A stretch of 64,000 bases of DNA from Reclinomonas americana ATCC 50394. Taxonomy: Eukaryota > Jakobida > Jakobea > Jakobida. The stretch covers positions 138,861-202,860 of the forward strand of contig PS015058.1 of assembly GCA_048213135.1 (NCBI GenBank), read 5' to 3'. A model generated the notes under the pieces. It worked only from the letters and a program-made list of their open reading frames with translations. It had not been told where the DNA came from and did no database searches. The first letter of the stretch is position 1. Each line of letters starts with the position of its first letter. The position numbers and the translations under genes were made by a program. This document shows positions 50,701-62,365 of this stretch, piece after piece.

Positions 50701-52396
50701 ACTACAAGGGCACATGGGTGAGGTCCGGGCAGTGGCAGTTACACCCGATGGCCAGTACATTGTGACTGGCAGCTGGGACAAGAGTGTTCGTATGTGGTCA
50801 CTGGTGAGTGGCAAAGAAGTAAGGCGACTGGAAGGCCACACGAGTTGGGTGAATGCAGTGGCAGTGACACCTGATGGCCAGCACGTCGTTAGTGGCAGTG
50901 GAGACAACACTGTGCGTGTGTGGTCACTGGCAAGTGGAGAAGAAGTGCGACGGTTGGAGGGACACACAGACTGGGTGTATTCTATCGCTGTCACTCCCGA
51001 TGGGCAGCACGTTATGAGTGGAAGCAGGGACAAAACTGTGCGGATGTGGTCGGTGGCAAGTGGCGAGGAGGTGCGCCGACTGGAAGGCCACTCGAATGGG
51101 GTGCAAGCAGTGGCAGTGACACCCGATGGCCTGCACATCGTGAGTGGCAGTGCGGACGACACTGTACGGGTGTGGTCGCTGGCGAGTGGCGAGGAGGTGC
51201 GCCGACTGGAAGGCCGCTCGATTGGGGTGCGTGCTGTGGCAGTGACACCCGATGGTCTGCACATTGTGAGTGGCGGTTATGCCAAGACTGTGCGTCTGTG
51301 GTCTGTGGTGGGTGAGGAAGGCGTGCGACAGATGGGAGGACACACTGATTCAGTGCATACCGTTGTGCTCACTCTCGATGGCCAGAGCGTCGTGAGTGGA
51401 GGTGGAGACATGACGGTGAGGATGTGGTCGGTGACAACTGGAGAAGAATTGTGGAAGGTGGAAAGACAGTCGTCGGACCTCATCGTGTCTCCGGATGGTC
51501 GGTATGTTGTGAGTGGGAGTGTGGACGGAGCGGTGCGTGTGTGGTCGCTGGCGAGTGGTGAGGAAGTGTGGCGGTTGGAGGGACACATTGAAGCCGTGAT
51601 GTCTGTCGCCTTTACTCCCGATGCTCAGCAAGTAGTAAGTGGGCGTAATGACCCCACGGTGCGTGTGTGGTCCCTGGCGAGCGGAGACGAAGTGCGACGG
51701 TTGAAGCGACACACTGGAATAGTGAACTCTGTCGTCGTCACTCCCGATGGTAAGAACATCGTGAGCGGACGTTGGGACACCACAATGCGAGTGTGGTCAC
51801 CGGCGAGTGGAGAAGTAGTGCGACGATTGGAAGGACACACTGACTGGGTGCGATCAGTTGCCGTCTCTCCTGATGGTCAGCACATTGTGAGTGGGAGTGA
51901 GGACAGAACAGTGCGAGTGTGGTCACTGGCGAGTGGAGAGGAGGTGCGACGGTTGGAGGGTCACACTGGCGTGGTGAACCTTGTTGTTACCACTCCCGAT
52001 GGTCAGCACATCGTGAGTGCGAGTGACGACGAGACACTGCGAGTGTGGTCACTGGCGAGTGGAACAGAAGTGCGACGGTTGGAAGGACACTCTCTTCGTG
52101 TGCGGGCTGTCGCCATCACTCCGGATAGTTCGTACATCATGAGTTGTGATTATGGTGGGATTGCGCGAGTATGGTCACTTGCGAGTGGAAAAGAAGTGCC
52201 TCTTGACGACCAGGCGGATCTTGTGACTCCTGAATTGGGTCGTGTGGCTTTCCTTGGCTGCACGGCCTTTGGTACTGCTTATACCACGCGAGTGTCTGGC
52301 AAAAGGATCTTTCTGATGCGTCGAAACACTCGTGGGCTGGTGGAGCGTATCTTGGGCACTGTGTTGCCTGACTTCTCCTACGCACTCGGTATTTAG
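47714..52396 (+). CDS. UBL-HEPN-NACHT-pentapeptide-WD40 STAND NTPase (NLR-like)
   Basis: Exon 47714-48012 encodes a ubiquitin-like fold (FSVNVSAAHDSSQSVVVEG, MKLKSLGINSSTHLIVRV) and a Gly-Ser linker. It splices in frame (AG|C) to one 4.2-kb exon, 48175-52396. Numbering from its first Met (48176), a HEPN domain (about 50-200) has the R-x4-H motif RNELVH at 142-147, in the style of DZIP3-type HEPN. The NACHT ATPase follows: Walker A GNSGAGKT 271-278, Walker B LLLLLDGYDE 343-352, sensor KVIITCR 374-380. Pentapeptide repeats (ADLRDAVMHRTVWREADLRG) lie at about 700-755, then 14 WD40 repeats to about 1340. STAND proteins sense ligands with their repeats, then oligomerise and trigger an effector; here HEPN (often an RNase) would be the effector. 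Role in defence or self-recognition is inference. The start codon is unresolved. Confidence 0.9.
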
Positions 52397-52405
52397 GTCA
52401 GCAAG

Positions 52406-52733
52406 ATGACAACATGGACGGAGAGAGGATCGAGAAGCGAGCAGATTCGTGCGCTGGTGGTGGCGCGAGATCGGCGAGTGGAGGGTGCGGTGGAGCCAGA
52501 TTCGCCGGCGGGTGCGGTGTCGTCGGTGGCGTCACTGAGTAAGGCGGAATTGGGCACGAGTGAGATTGGTGCGGCGGCGGTGGAGCGGCGGTGAGGGCGA
52601 CGCGGTGCAGAAGAAGAAGGGTGAGAAAAGGGAGAAAGGGGAAGGGGAAGTGAGTGGCGTGTGTGACTGACTTTGGCTTTTTGCGTTGGTGTGCAGTGTC
52701 AACGCCGTGCTACGGTGCCGCGTGTGTGGTTTG
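52406..52733 (+). CDS. Possible 74-residue two-exon gene
   Basis: Ten bases after the STAND gene stop, ATG 52406 opens 62 codons (MTTWTERGSRSEQIRALVVA). A donor CG|GTGAGG near 52592 and an acceptor GTGCAG near 52696 join in frame to VNAVLRCRVCGL and a stop near 52733. The sequence is rich in Ala, Glu and Arg with a likely helix, and no family is recognised. It may instead be 3' UTR of the STAND transcript. Confidence 0.25.
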
Positions 52734-52943
52734 TAAAGATTGGTGTGAGACGCGTGGAGGGCGAGGCGGAGCAGAAGAGAAAGGGTGAGTGGGCAAAGGG
52801 GGAAGGGGAAGTGAGTGTCAAACGTTTTTTTGTAAAGATTTGTTTACAGTACCGTAGAATTTCCCTCGCAATCTGGCGGTTGTGTTGGTGCTCGCTGTTA
52901 GTGAGTCAGTGTGAGTCAGAGTGTGTGCGTGTAAGCATCGCCC
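52734..52943. promoter_or_regulatory. Upstream region of the FAM227-like gene
   Basis: About 210 bp with no supported exon. It includes a repeated AAAGGGGGAAGGGGAAGTGAGTG element (also in the 52620-52660 intron) and GTGAGTCAGT repeats. Confidence 0.3.
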
Positions 52944-55900
52944 ATGTTCAAGCCGTACAAGACGGCTCCGGCGCCCATCAGCGTGCGACCGCGACCACCG
53001 TCTGGCTCGATTTTTGCCTCACCGACGGCGACTCCACAGAATGCCAGTGATCGAACACCCAGGTGACACTCACAGTACTCACACATCGGTGACCGCACTC
53101 ACTCATTCACTCACTCTTACCACGTCTCAGTCGCTTCGCGGACCCAGCAGCCGAGGTTGCAGTTTCGTCAGAGATCCATCAATCTGTTTCATCACAATCC
53201 TCTCCCCTTCTCTCTCACTCACTCTCGCACACAGCGACGACGACGAGAGCTCATCCTCGGCTACTCGGTGCCGCTCCAGAGCGAGGAGACATTCGGTACA
53301 TCACACTCTGTCCATCTCTCTCCCTTTACCCACACTGATAAGCTGACTATGAGATCATCTCCTCTCCAGCTGCGGTAATCAAGCAAGTGCGCATCAAGCT
53401 GCACGCCGACGCACGGCAAGACCTGCGGCGCGTGCTCACCTCCGACGAGGGCATGGCGGTGTTCTACTCGCTCTTCTGGCTCGTGTACTGCCGCCTCATC
53501 ACGCCGCTCACGACCGTGGAGGAGCAGAGGACTCTGCTGGCGCGCCTCTCCAAGGCGACGGCCGAGTTTCAGGATACGATTGAGAAGAAGACGAGCTGGG
53601 TGATGAAGGTGGGCTGGAGTCCACTCTTTGGACTCCAAGTTGTGATCTCATGTGTGGCCCCCATCGCAGCACATCCACGCCCTGTGGGCGCAGTCCTGTG
53701 TACTTGCCTTCCACATGGTGCTGCCGTCGGTGGCCGTCGGCTTCACACCGCGCACTGAGCTCGACATTTACCAGACGGTGATGTTCCTGTTCACTGGCGT
53801 GCAGCTCGGCAACAAGACACTCGACAAGATCCGCCGCCGTCTCTTTGTGCCCGGCGAGAAGGACATGTGGGTGGACGAGGAGAACGAGGAGGAGGAGGCG
53901 TCGACGCTGCGCTTCCGGCCGAAGCTGCCGCCACTGGAAAAGTACACGCCCGAGTGGTTCCTCACTCCCGCGGTCGCCGAGCAGTACCTCGAGTCTCTGC
54001 AAGTGAGCGAAATGGAGGCGAACGCCAGCAAGGCCGCAGCCGCAGCCTCCGGCACCATCTCCCACTACATTCATCTCAGTCACAGCAGCAGCTCCGCTCT
54101 GGCCGCGGACGGACTCGACACCGATGTGGCGGTCGGACCGCGCCCGGCCACCGCACATCAGGCCTCCACGTTTATCACGGAGGCGCATGCGGATGTTGCG
54201 TTGGGCATGAGACAGTCACTCTGCTTCCTTTCAGCGTGCGTCTTTCCCACATTGTTCCTTTCCCTTCGCCTGCTCCCATTTGCCTTTCTTCTCCCTTTGC
54301 ACCATCTGCACTGTCACCAGCACTCTCTCTTCTGTCCCTCCACCCTTGTGTTGCATTTCACTTCTCTCGTCTGTCTCTTCTTGTTTGTGCTCACGGAATT
54401 TATTTGATGCAGGGACCTCGCGAGCTGCGAACAGAGGTCATGGTCGTTCCGCCAGTGGTCGACACCACAGTGCGGGATCCCGTGCAGGCCAGTAATTTCG
54501 ATAATCTGCGAGCCGAGGAGAGAGAGTTGCGGCGGTATAGTGTGCTGTGGTGCGCTGCTGAAGGTTGCTAAATCACGGTGTAGACGAGCCATGCGCGTGT
54601 TCGACACGTACACTTTGAGTCCCGTCGTGCAAAACCTGGTCAAGGGTCGCCGACTGAATGTCTCCACGTCCGTGAGCGGCCGTTTCTACGTGCCACTGCG
54701 TGAGGAGAGTCGTCTCGATCCCTCGCATAACCGCCTCAAGAGCAGCTCGTTGCACTTTCTCGGTGAGCACGCACCGACGACACTGCTTGCTGTTGCATCT
54801 GCTCATCGCTTCTTCGCAGCTCCCGAAGAGGTCGATCCAGGCAAGGCGGCAGCGCCAGGCACCACACAACAACTCTTTGCCGAGTACAACACCAACGGTG
54901 ACCCGCAAAGGTCACCCGAGGAATCGGCGCAGTCGCCAGAGCCAATGGAGGAGCCGTCACCAGGTGTGTGCGCGAGCGAGTGCCTGCTTGTGTTTGTGTG
55001 TTGTACTCACTGTAGCGATTACAGTGCGAGAGGACGCTGGCCTGTTTCCCGTGACCTTCCTTGTGGCGCACAGCTCCCTTGATCCGTCAGTCACCAAGGG
55101 ACCGCGACCACCACCGTCTGTGTTGGAAAAGGACGAGACTCTGCGCGGGATTCCGAGTTGCGCTCTGTCCCCTTGCTGTGCACGCAACGCAGATGATTGA
55201 CTGGGTTGCAGTGCTGCCTCTGCGCGGAGGCAAGCGAGACAAGAACAAGGTGGCGAAGAAGCTCACGTACTGGGAGAGTCTATTGAGTTGCGCGCTCCTG
55301 CTCTGCATGCACTGGTTGACAGATCATCTCACCATTGCCCACCAGAACTCGACCGCGAAGGCATCACACCGGACCAACGAGAGGAGCTCACCAAGGAGCT
55401 GTTCCGACGCAGCTACCGCACATCCGACTTTCCCGATTACCTCACGTTGCCGGAGAAGGAGGGCCTGAGGTGCGACGATGTTTATTCTGCATTCCGCGAA
55501 GCATGCAAGCCTTGCTTTCCCCTTATCTTCCCCTTGTCTTCCCCTTGTCTTCCCCCTTGGCCTCTCCCCTTCGCTTCCCCCGTCTCCTTCCCCCTTCGTC
55601 TTTTCTCTTCACCCTCCCCCCTTTGCTTCCCTTTTGCTTCCTCAGTTGTGATGATCTCCACGCCAAACTTTCTTTCGCTTCCCCCTTCGTCTCCCCCCTT
55701 TGCTTCCCCACATCTTTTCCCCTTCGTCTCCCCCCTTCGGTCTTCCTCCTTCGGTCTTCCCCCATCGTCTTCCCCCATCGTCTTCCCCCATCGTCTTCCC
55801 CCATCGTCTTCCCNNNNNNNNNNNNNNNNNNNNNNNNNNNNNNNNNNNNNNNNNNNNNNNNNNNNNNNNNNNNNNNNNNNNNNNNNNNNNNNNNNNNNNN

Positions 55901-58900
55901 NNNNNNNNNNNNNNNNNNNNNNNNNNNNNNNNNNNNNNNNNNNNNNNNNNNNNNNNNNNNNNNNNNNNNNNNNNNNNNNNNNNNNNNNNNNNNNNNNNNN
56001 NNNNNNNNNNNNNNNNNNNNNNNNNNNNNNNNNNNNNNNNNNNNNNNNNNNNNNNNNNNNNNNNNNNNNNNNNNNNNNNNNNNNNNNNNNNNNNNNNNNN
56101 NNNNNNNNNNNNNNNNNNNNNNNNNNNNNNNNNNNNNNNNNNNNNNNNNNNNNNNNNNNNNNNNNNNNNNNNNNNNNNNNNNNNNNNNNNNNNNNNNNNN
56201 NNNNNNNNNNNNNNNNNNNNNNNNNNNNNNNNNNNNNNNNNNNNNNNNNNNNNNNNNNNNNNNNNNNNNNNNNNNNNNNNNNNNNNNNNNNNNNNNNNNN
56301 NNNNNNNNNNNNNNNNNNNNNNNNNNNNNNNNNNNNNNNNNNNNNNNNNNNNNNNNNNNNNNNNNNNNNNNNNNNNNNNNNNNNNNNNNNNNNNNNNNNN
56401 NNNNNNNNNNNNNNNNNNNNNNNNNNNNNNNNNNNNNNNNNNNNNNNNNNNNNNNNNNNNNNNNNNNNNNNNNNNNNNNNNNNNNNNNNNNNNNNNNNNN
56501 NNNNNNNNNNNNNNNNNNNNNNNNNNNNNNNNNNNNNNNNNNNNNNNNNNNNNNNNNNNNNNNNNNNNNNNNNNNNNNNNNNNNNNNNNNNNNNNNNNNN
56601 NNNNNNNNNNNNNNNNNNNNNNNNNNNNNNNNNNNNNNNNNNNNNNNNNNNNNNNNNNNNNNNNNNNNNNNNNNNNNNNNNNNNNNNNNNNNNNNNNNNN
56701 NNNNNNNNNNNNNNNNNNNNNNNNNNNNNNNNNNNNNNNNNNNNNNNNNNNNGTCTCCCTCGTCTCCCTCGTCTCCCTCGTCTCCCTCGTCTTCCCCTTC
56801 TCTTCCCCCTTCGCTTCCCCCTTCGCTTCCCCCCTTCGGTCTTCCCCCTCTGCTCCCCCTCTCACTCGCGTGCCTGCAGAAAAATGTATGCCGACCGAGT
56901 CAAGCGACAGGAGCGGAAGCAGCGCAAGGGATCACTCGGCAACCTGGACGACTTGGCTGGTGAGCTCCTCCTCGCTCGCGCACCCTGCCCCCTCCCTTTC
57001 TATTTCGACTCACCACCACTCGGCAACGCAGCGGTGGCCTTGGGTGGCAACCTGGATGACGAGACCGACGAGGAGGCGGAGACAGGCGTGCGCCAGCGTG
57101 CTGCCGTCGAGCAAGCCGAGGCACATCTGGCGGAGAGCATACCGAAACCGTGTGGTAGCGTCTGCTGATCACCACCCATCGTCACCACGATCCCTTGTCG
57201 TCACTGACCTTTCCGCTGTGCACAGCCAAAAACGAGGAGTACATGAGCACCCTGCAGCAGCGTGTGGAAGCCGAGGCGCGCTTCGATGCCACTCGTGCGC
57301 GTCTGGAGAGTGACCTCTCGCGCAATCGCCGCAAGGTCAAGATCAAGCTGCAGAAGCTCACCGAAACATGCAAAAAGGTGGTTCGTGAAGGACCGCAGAC
57401 CATGCAGCGTCTCGTTCAGGAGCAAAGTTGCGTCGCTTTGTCACGACTGCATGGCGCCGCGTGCACGCTGACACGCGAGTGACGCACGCACGCAGAGATC
57501 GAGATGGAGAAGCGGGGAGGAGAGCGCAATCTGCCACCCACCCTGCGCGCTCTCGTGCACCGACTGCCGACGCAAGCACACTTGGCGCGTGCGCGACTCA
57601 GCCGCGGTCAGCACGTGGCCAGCGAGGAGGACCGAGAGCGAGTGATGCTCGAGTCGACCAAGGCCGGCAACAGCACCCAGGCATTCATCGACGACGTCGA
57701 GCTGCTGTTGAACAATGACCGCCGAGGTGCGCTATCCCCAACCCCCACCTATCCACCTTGCCCATATTCTTACCTCTTGTGGTGTGGAGCAGAACAAGCG
57801 GAGCAGAGCAAGCCTGCCGCTGATGACTCGGGGTCGGAGGCCGCGGCCTCCACGTACCGCTCGAAAACGTCGAGTCGTGTGGGTTCGTCGGGTCTGCGAC
57901 GCAGCCGGCTGCAGTCGCGCCTCGACGTGAAGCGCCCGCATGGTCGACCGCGCTCAACAAGTTCCGTGGCCACTTCCTCCTCCTCGACAGCACCATTCGA
58001 CTACGGTGTCGATCAGGAGGAGGAAAGTGAGGAGGGCAGTGACGATGACGACGACGACGATGATGATGACGACGACGATGTCGACGACGAAGATGTCGAC
58101 GACGATGTTGACGACGATGACGGTGACAGCGAAGTGGCGATTGTGGCGATGCGAGTCGGGAAGGGCGCGACGGCCGGAGACGACAGCAGCAAGACCACCA
58201 GCCGCGCATCGTCTGCTTCAAAGAGACCAAAATCCGCGACCGGTACCACAGCAGCGGCGACTGCGACCACTGCGTCGACGACCACAACCACTGCGGCCTC
58301 GGCGGCGGGCACGCCCGGACGAAATTCGCCTCCTCCGCCAGCGGCCGTGGCTGGTGGCGCGCGGCGAGGATCGGGCGGTGTGCGACTGCGCATTCCCGGC
58401 TACCACGACTCCGACATTCTCGTGTCGACGCCCGCTCGCAACTCGCAGCTACGCAACGTGGAGCCCTCGAAGGGACGCCGTCGCCTCCAGCCCATCGACA
58501 CGACTCACACCAGCAGCAGCAGTGGCGGTCCGTCGGCGTTCTCCTCGCAGGGTGCCTCACCGTCGTCCACCTACACCAACAGCCCTGTGCACGAGTTGCT
58601 GACTTCGGCGTTGGACGAGTCGGTCACAGCAGCGCCGAGTGTACTCGGGCACATTCGAGCGCACGATATGCCGCGCCACTCACTGGCGGTGATGGGCGCC
58701 AGCTCGGCCTCGCTGCTGTCGGACCGGAAACGCACGTTTTCGCGCACGCCCGAGATGATGATGGCGCACATTAACACGCTGAATCAGTTGCCGAGTCCGA
58801 CCTCCATGGCCGCAGCGCCGCGTGCCTCCTTCTCGGCCAGCTCGAGCTCCGGAGCACTGCTTTCCGCCACCGGTCCACGGCCGACGCTCAACACGACGAC

Positions 58901-59737
58901 GCTGGTGCGCATGCTGGAGGAGCGCAAGCTGAATGCACCGGTGCGATCGGAGAAGAAGGACTTGCCGGAGGATGTCATCCCCGAGGACATGCACGACCTC
59001 GTACTCAGCATCGTGCGTCTCGGTGGCGGCGTGCACATGTGCGGCGTGCAGCACCCCGAGTACACGAAAGACGAGGTGCAGCGGGAGGCGGCCAAGTCGT
59101 TTCGTGTTTACCCACAGTTGTGTACTCGCCCTCCTAAAACTGACACACAAAACTGCAGTGCGATCGAGGAGTACAAGCGCGAGAAAGGTCTGCGAGTCAA
59201 GGAACTCAGCGAGGAGCAGTACATCGCGCTCGGTGTGATGCCGGTGCTGCAGGCCGAGGATAGCGTGATGGACGAGTACTTCAATTCGACGAGCAAGGCC
59301 GCCAGCATTGCCACCGAAGTCACCAGCACTCTGCGTGATGTGGCGCGCTTCTCCCGCGACCTCGACGCGGCACTCAAGTTGTGTCGACCTTGTTCGTCTG
59401 CCAGACAATCTCTCTCTCGCTTACTCACCTTCGGCCCAACCGCAGAGATGCCACGCGACGCACCGGCAAGCGCATCCTTCGCCGCCTCAAGCTCGACCCG
59501 TCGTTCAACACGCCCACGCCAGTGGAGCGTGCGCGCGAGCAAGCAGACAGAAGGCATCGCCTCGGCCGCTCACCGGAGATCCCCGAGGCCCTGCGGCCAC
59601 CAAAGGGTTTCTCCGCATGCGGCGGCAGCACCAGGTCCTCCAGCCTCCCACCACCTCAAATATCGCGATCGCTCTTCCTGAACATGGTGCGCTCCAATCC
59701 AGCTGCTGGCGGCAGCGAAGAACCACCCAAATCGTAA
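52944..59737 (+). CDS. FAM227-like protein (FWWh-type domain) with long disordered middle
   Basis: About 17 exons from ATG 52944 (MFKPYKTAPAPISVRPRP) to the TAA at 59737. The N-terminal domain reads ELILGYSVPLQSEETF, then AVFYSLFWLVYCRLITPL, then HIHALWAQSCVLAFHMVLPS and LDIYQTVMFLFTGVQLGN, resembling the FWWh domain of FAM227A/B in order and spacing. FAM227 proteins are poorly known and linked to cilia and sperm in animals. The middle contains basic and coiled segments (MYADRVKRQERKQRKGS, RRKVKIKLQKLTETCKK), an Asp-rich tract (about 58035-58130) and Ser/Ala/Pro-rich sequence in a long exon (about 57792-59105). The C-terminal block includes IEEYKREKGLRVKELSEEQ and RRLKLDPSFNTPTPVERA. A 939-base gap lies in the intron at 55.5-56.9 kb and may hide exons. 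The gene is convergent with the next, 35 bp away. Confidence 0.6.
55510..56875 (+). repeat. CTTCCCC minisatellite intron with 939-base gap
   Basis: TTCCCCCTTCG and CATCGTCTTCCCC units at 55515-55813, N at 55814-56752, then CGTCTCCCT units to the acceptor near 56880. Pyrimidine-rich on the sense strand. Confidence 0.9.
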
Positions 59738-59772
59738 AGGAAAAAACCCAATTGTTATCAAAACATGGTGCC
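59738..59772. terminator. Convergent 3' ends, 35 bp
   Basis: Stop codons of the FAM227-like (+) and PGP-like (-) genes face each other across 35 A-rich bases. Both transcripts must run into the opposite coding region to be polyadenylated. Confidence 0.4.
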
Positions 59773-62330
59773 TCATTCACTACTGCTGAGGAGCGAGACG
59801 ATGCATCCGACCGAGTCTGCGATGGCGGGTGTGAGGGGAAGGGAGAGAGCGGATATGAAAAAGCGATAACACTGTACCGATCGAGTACGTGGGGTTTGTT
59901 TGCACAATTTCGTCGCGGTGCAACTCGGGATGTGTGACGCCTGAGTACATGGTGTGTGAGAGCGGGGAAGGAGAGAGGAAAGGAGGAAGTGGAAAGGGGG
60001 AAGACGGAAGGGGGAAGTGGAGAGGGAGTAGTGGAAGGGGGGAGGTGGAAAGGGGGGAGTGGAAAGGGGGAAGTGGAAGGGGGAAGCGGAAAATTGAGAG
60101 TGAGTGAGAAGGGGGAAGTGCAAGGGGGAAGTTGAAAGGGGGAAGTGGAAGGGGGAAGTGGAAGGGGGAAGTGGAAGGGGGAAGTGGAAGGGGGAAGTGG
60201 AAGGGGGAAGTGGAAGGGAGAAGTGGAAAGGGGGAAAGTGGAAAGGAGGATGTGGAAAGGAGGAAGTGGAAGGGGGAAGTGGAAGGGGGAAAGTAGAGAG
60301 GGGGAAGTGGAAAGGGGGCAGTGGAAAGGGGCAGTGGAAAGGGGGAAGTGGAAAGGGGAAGTGGAAAGGGGGAAGTGGAAAAGGGGAAGTGGAAAGGGGG
60401 GAAGCGAAACAGGGAAGTGGGAAGGGGGACGTGGAAAGGGGAAGGGGAAAGGGAGAAGTGGAAAGGGGGAAGAGAAAAGGTGGAAGTGGAAAGGGGGAAA
60501 GGAAAGTGGGAGTGGAAAGGGGCAAGTGGAAAGGGGGATGTGGAAAGTGGAAGACAGGAAAGTGGAAAAAAGGGGGGTGGAAAGGGGGGAAGTGATTAAG
60601 GGGAGGTGGAAAGGGGGAGGTGGAAAGGGGAAATGAAAAAAGGGGGAAGTGGAAAGGGGAAATGAGAACAGGGGGACGTGGAAGGGGGAAGTGGAAGGGG
60701 GAAGCGGAAGGGGGAAGTGGAAGGGGGAAGTGGAAGGGGGAAGCGGAAGGGGGAAGTGGAAGGGGGGAAGTGACGTGGAAGTGAAAATGGAGTGGAAGGG
60801 GGGAATTGGAAAGGGGGAAGTGACGTGGAAGTGAAAAGGGGGAAGTGGAAAGTGGAAGGGAAGGGGACATTGAGAACGAACCTGTATACGCCAGCATGCT
60901 GTGGATACCAGCTGCCTGCGCAAACATAATGTCGGTGTCGAGTCGGTCACCAATCATGCAACTGCGTGCTGGATCAAAATTCTTGCTGTCCGTTCAAGAG
61001 ATGTGAGATGAAAGTAAGCGCCACATGCGCGACATCGTGTCACGCAACGCATGAGAGATAATCTCCCAGAACAGCGCCATGGGTTTGCCGACCACAACTG
61101 GCGTTCGCTCGGCTGCCGTCGCGATGCACGCCAGAATAGCACCCGCACCAGGCAGCAATCGATCGCCATGCGGCTGTCAAACCCACGGTGAGTCTCATTG
61201 CCCTGCTCGCACACACTGGATGAGCATGCGCAACATAGGTCGCGTCGGGATTGGTGGCCACAAACTGGCAGCCGGCATTCTCGCGCAGACAGCTCACAGC
61301 GTACGCGCACTTTTCGAGGTCGAATGACGAGTCAAATGCCGAAACCACCACGGCAATCTGCGCGAAAAGAAGTGAGCATTGGAGGGTGGTAGCGTGGGGA
61401 GACTCGGACTACACCTCGGGATCAACTCGTCGCTTGGCAAACTCCGACTCGATGTACTTGCCCGAGCACACCGCTGCGGGGGAGAGTGAGAAGAGGAGAG
61501 CGTGCACGAGAGTGCGGAGGAAGCAGAGAGCGCAACTCTCAGCCGCAACGCAGTGGCAACCGAGCTCCGTGAGTTCCGTCAACATGCCGCTCTCGCCAAT
61601 GATCAGCGCCTTGTGCGTGTCGAGATTGTTGCTCTTGAGGTACAAGCCGACTGTGATGCGTAAGCAATGCTGAGTATTATCAAACCACAGACAGTTATGT
61701 GGGAGAAGTAACAGCACACCTGCATATGCCGAGGTGAAGATCTCCGGCTGAGAGGAGCATGAGTGAGAAGGAGGGTGGGAGGGGGAAGGGGGAAGTGGGA
61801 AAGGGGAAACAATTGCAGACATCTGTGCGCACTCTCTCTCAGCAGTCATGAGGTCGGAGAGCTGGTCACGAAGCGCTGGCAGATACACAAGGCCTCTCTC
61901 AGACTGCTCTGTTGCGGTGACTACAACAACGAGAAGAGAGAGATGCAGAAGCTCTTCATGCAGTCTCGGAAAAGTACGCAATGCACTGCGAAATACACAA
62001 AGCCTCTCAATCGTTGTAAGTCTCTGTCTGCGGCTGCAACAACGAAAGGAGAGAGCAAGAGTAATGGCAGAGTTCAAAGCAGCAGTCTGTGTAATGTGTT
62101 GCGCTTTCTCTCTTCTCTGCATGCAGCCATGAGTTCGGAGAGCGACAAGGAGCAGAGTAATGCAGTGGCAAATACCAAGGCCTTTTTCATTCACTCGTCG
62201 GCAGTCAGTCTCTGCCAGTTCTGTCGCGGCGTAGAAAGAGAGAGAGAGAGAGAGCGAGAAAGAGAGATGTGGCAGAGTTCAAAGCAGCAGTATTTCTTAT
62301 CCTTCGTGCGTATGAGTGATATGCGCAAGT

Positions 62331-62365
<35 letters not shown>

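Noticed and set aside
49668-51926. Long minus-strand frames opposite the pentapeptide and WD40 region
   Set aside because: They mirror the codon periodicity of the repeated plus-strand coding sequence and show no domain of their own.
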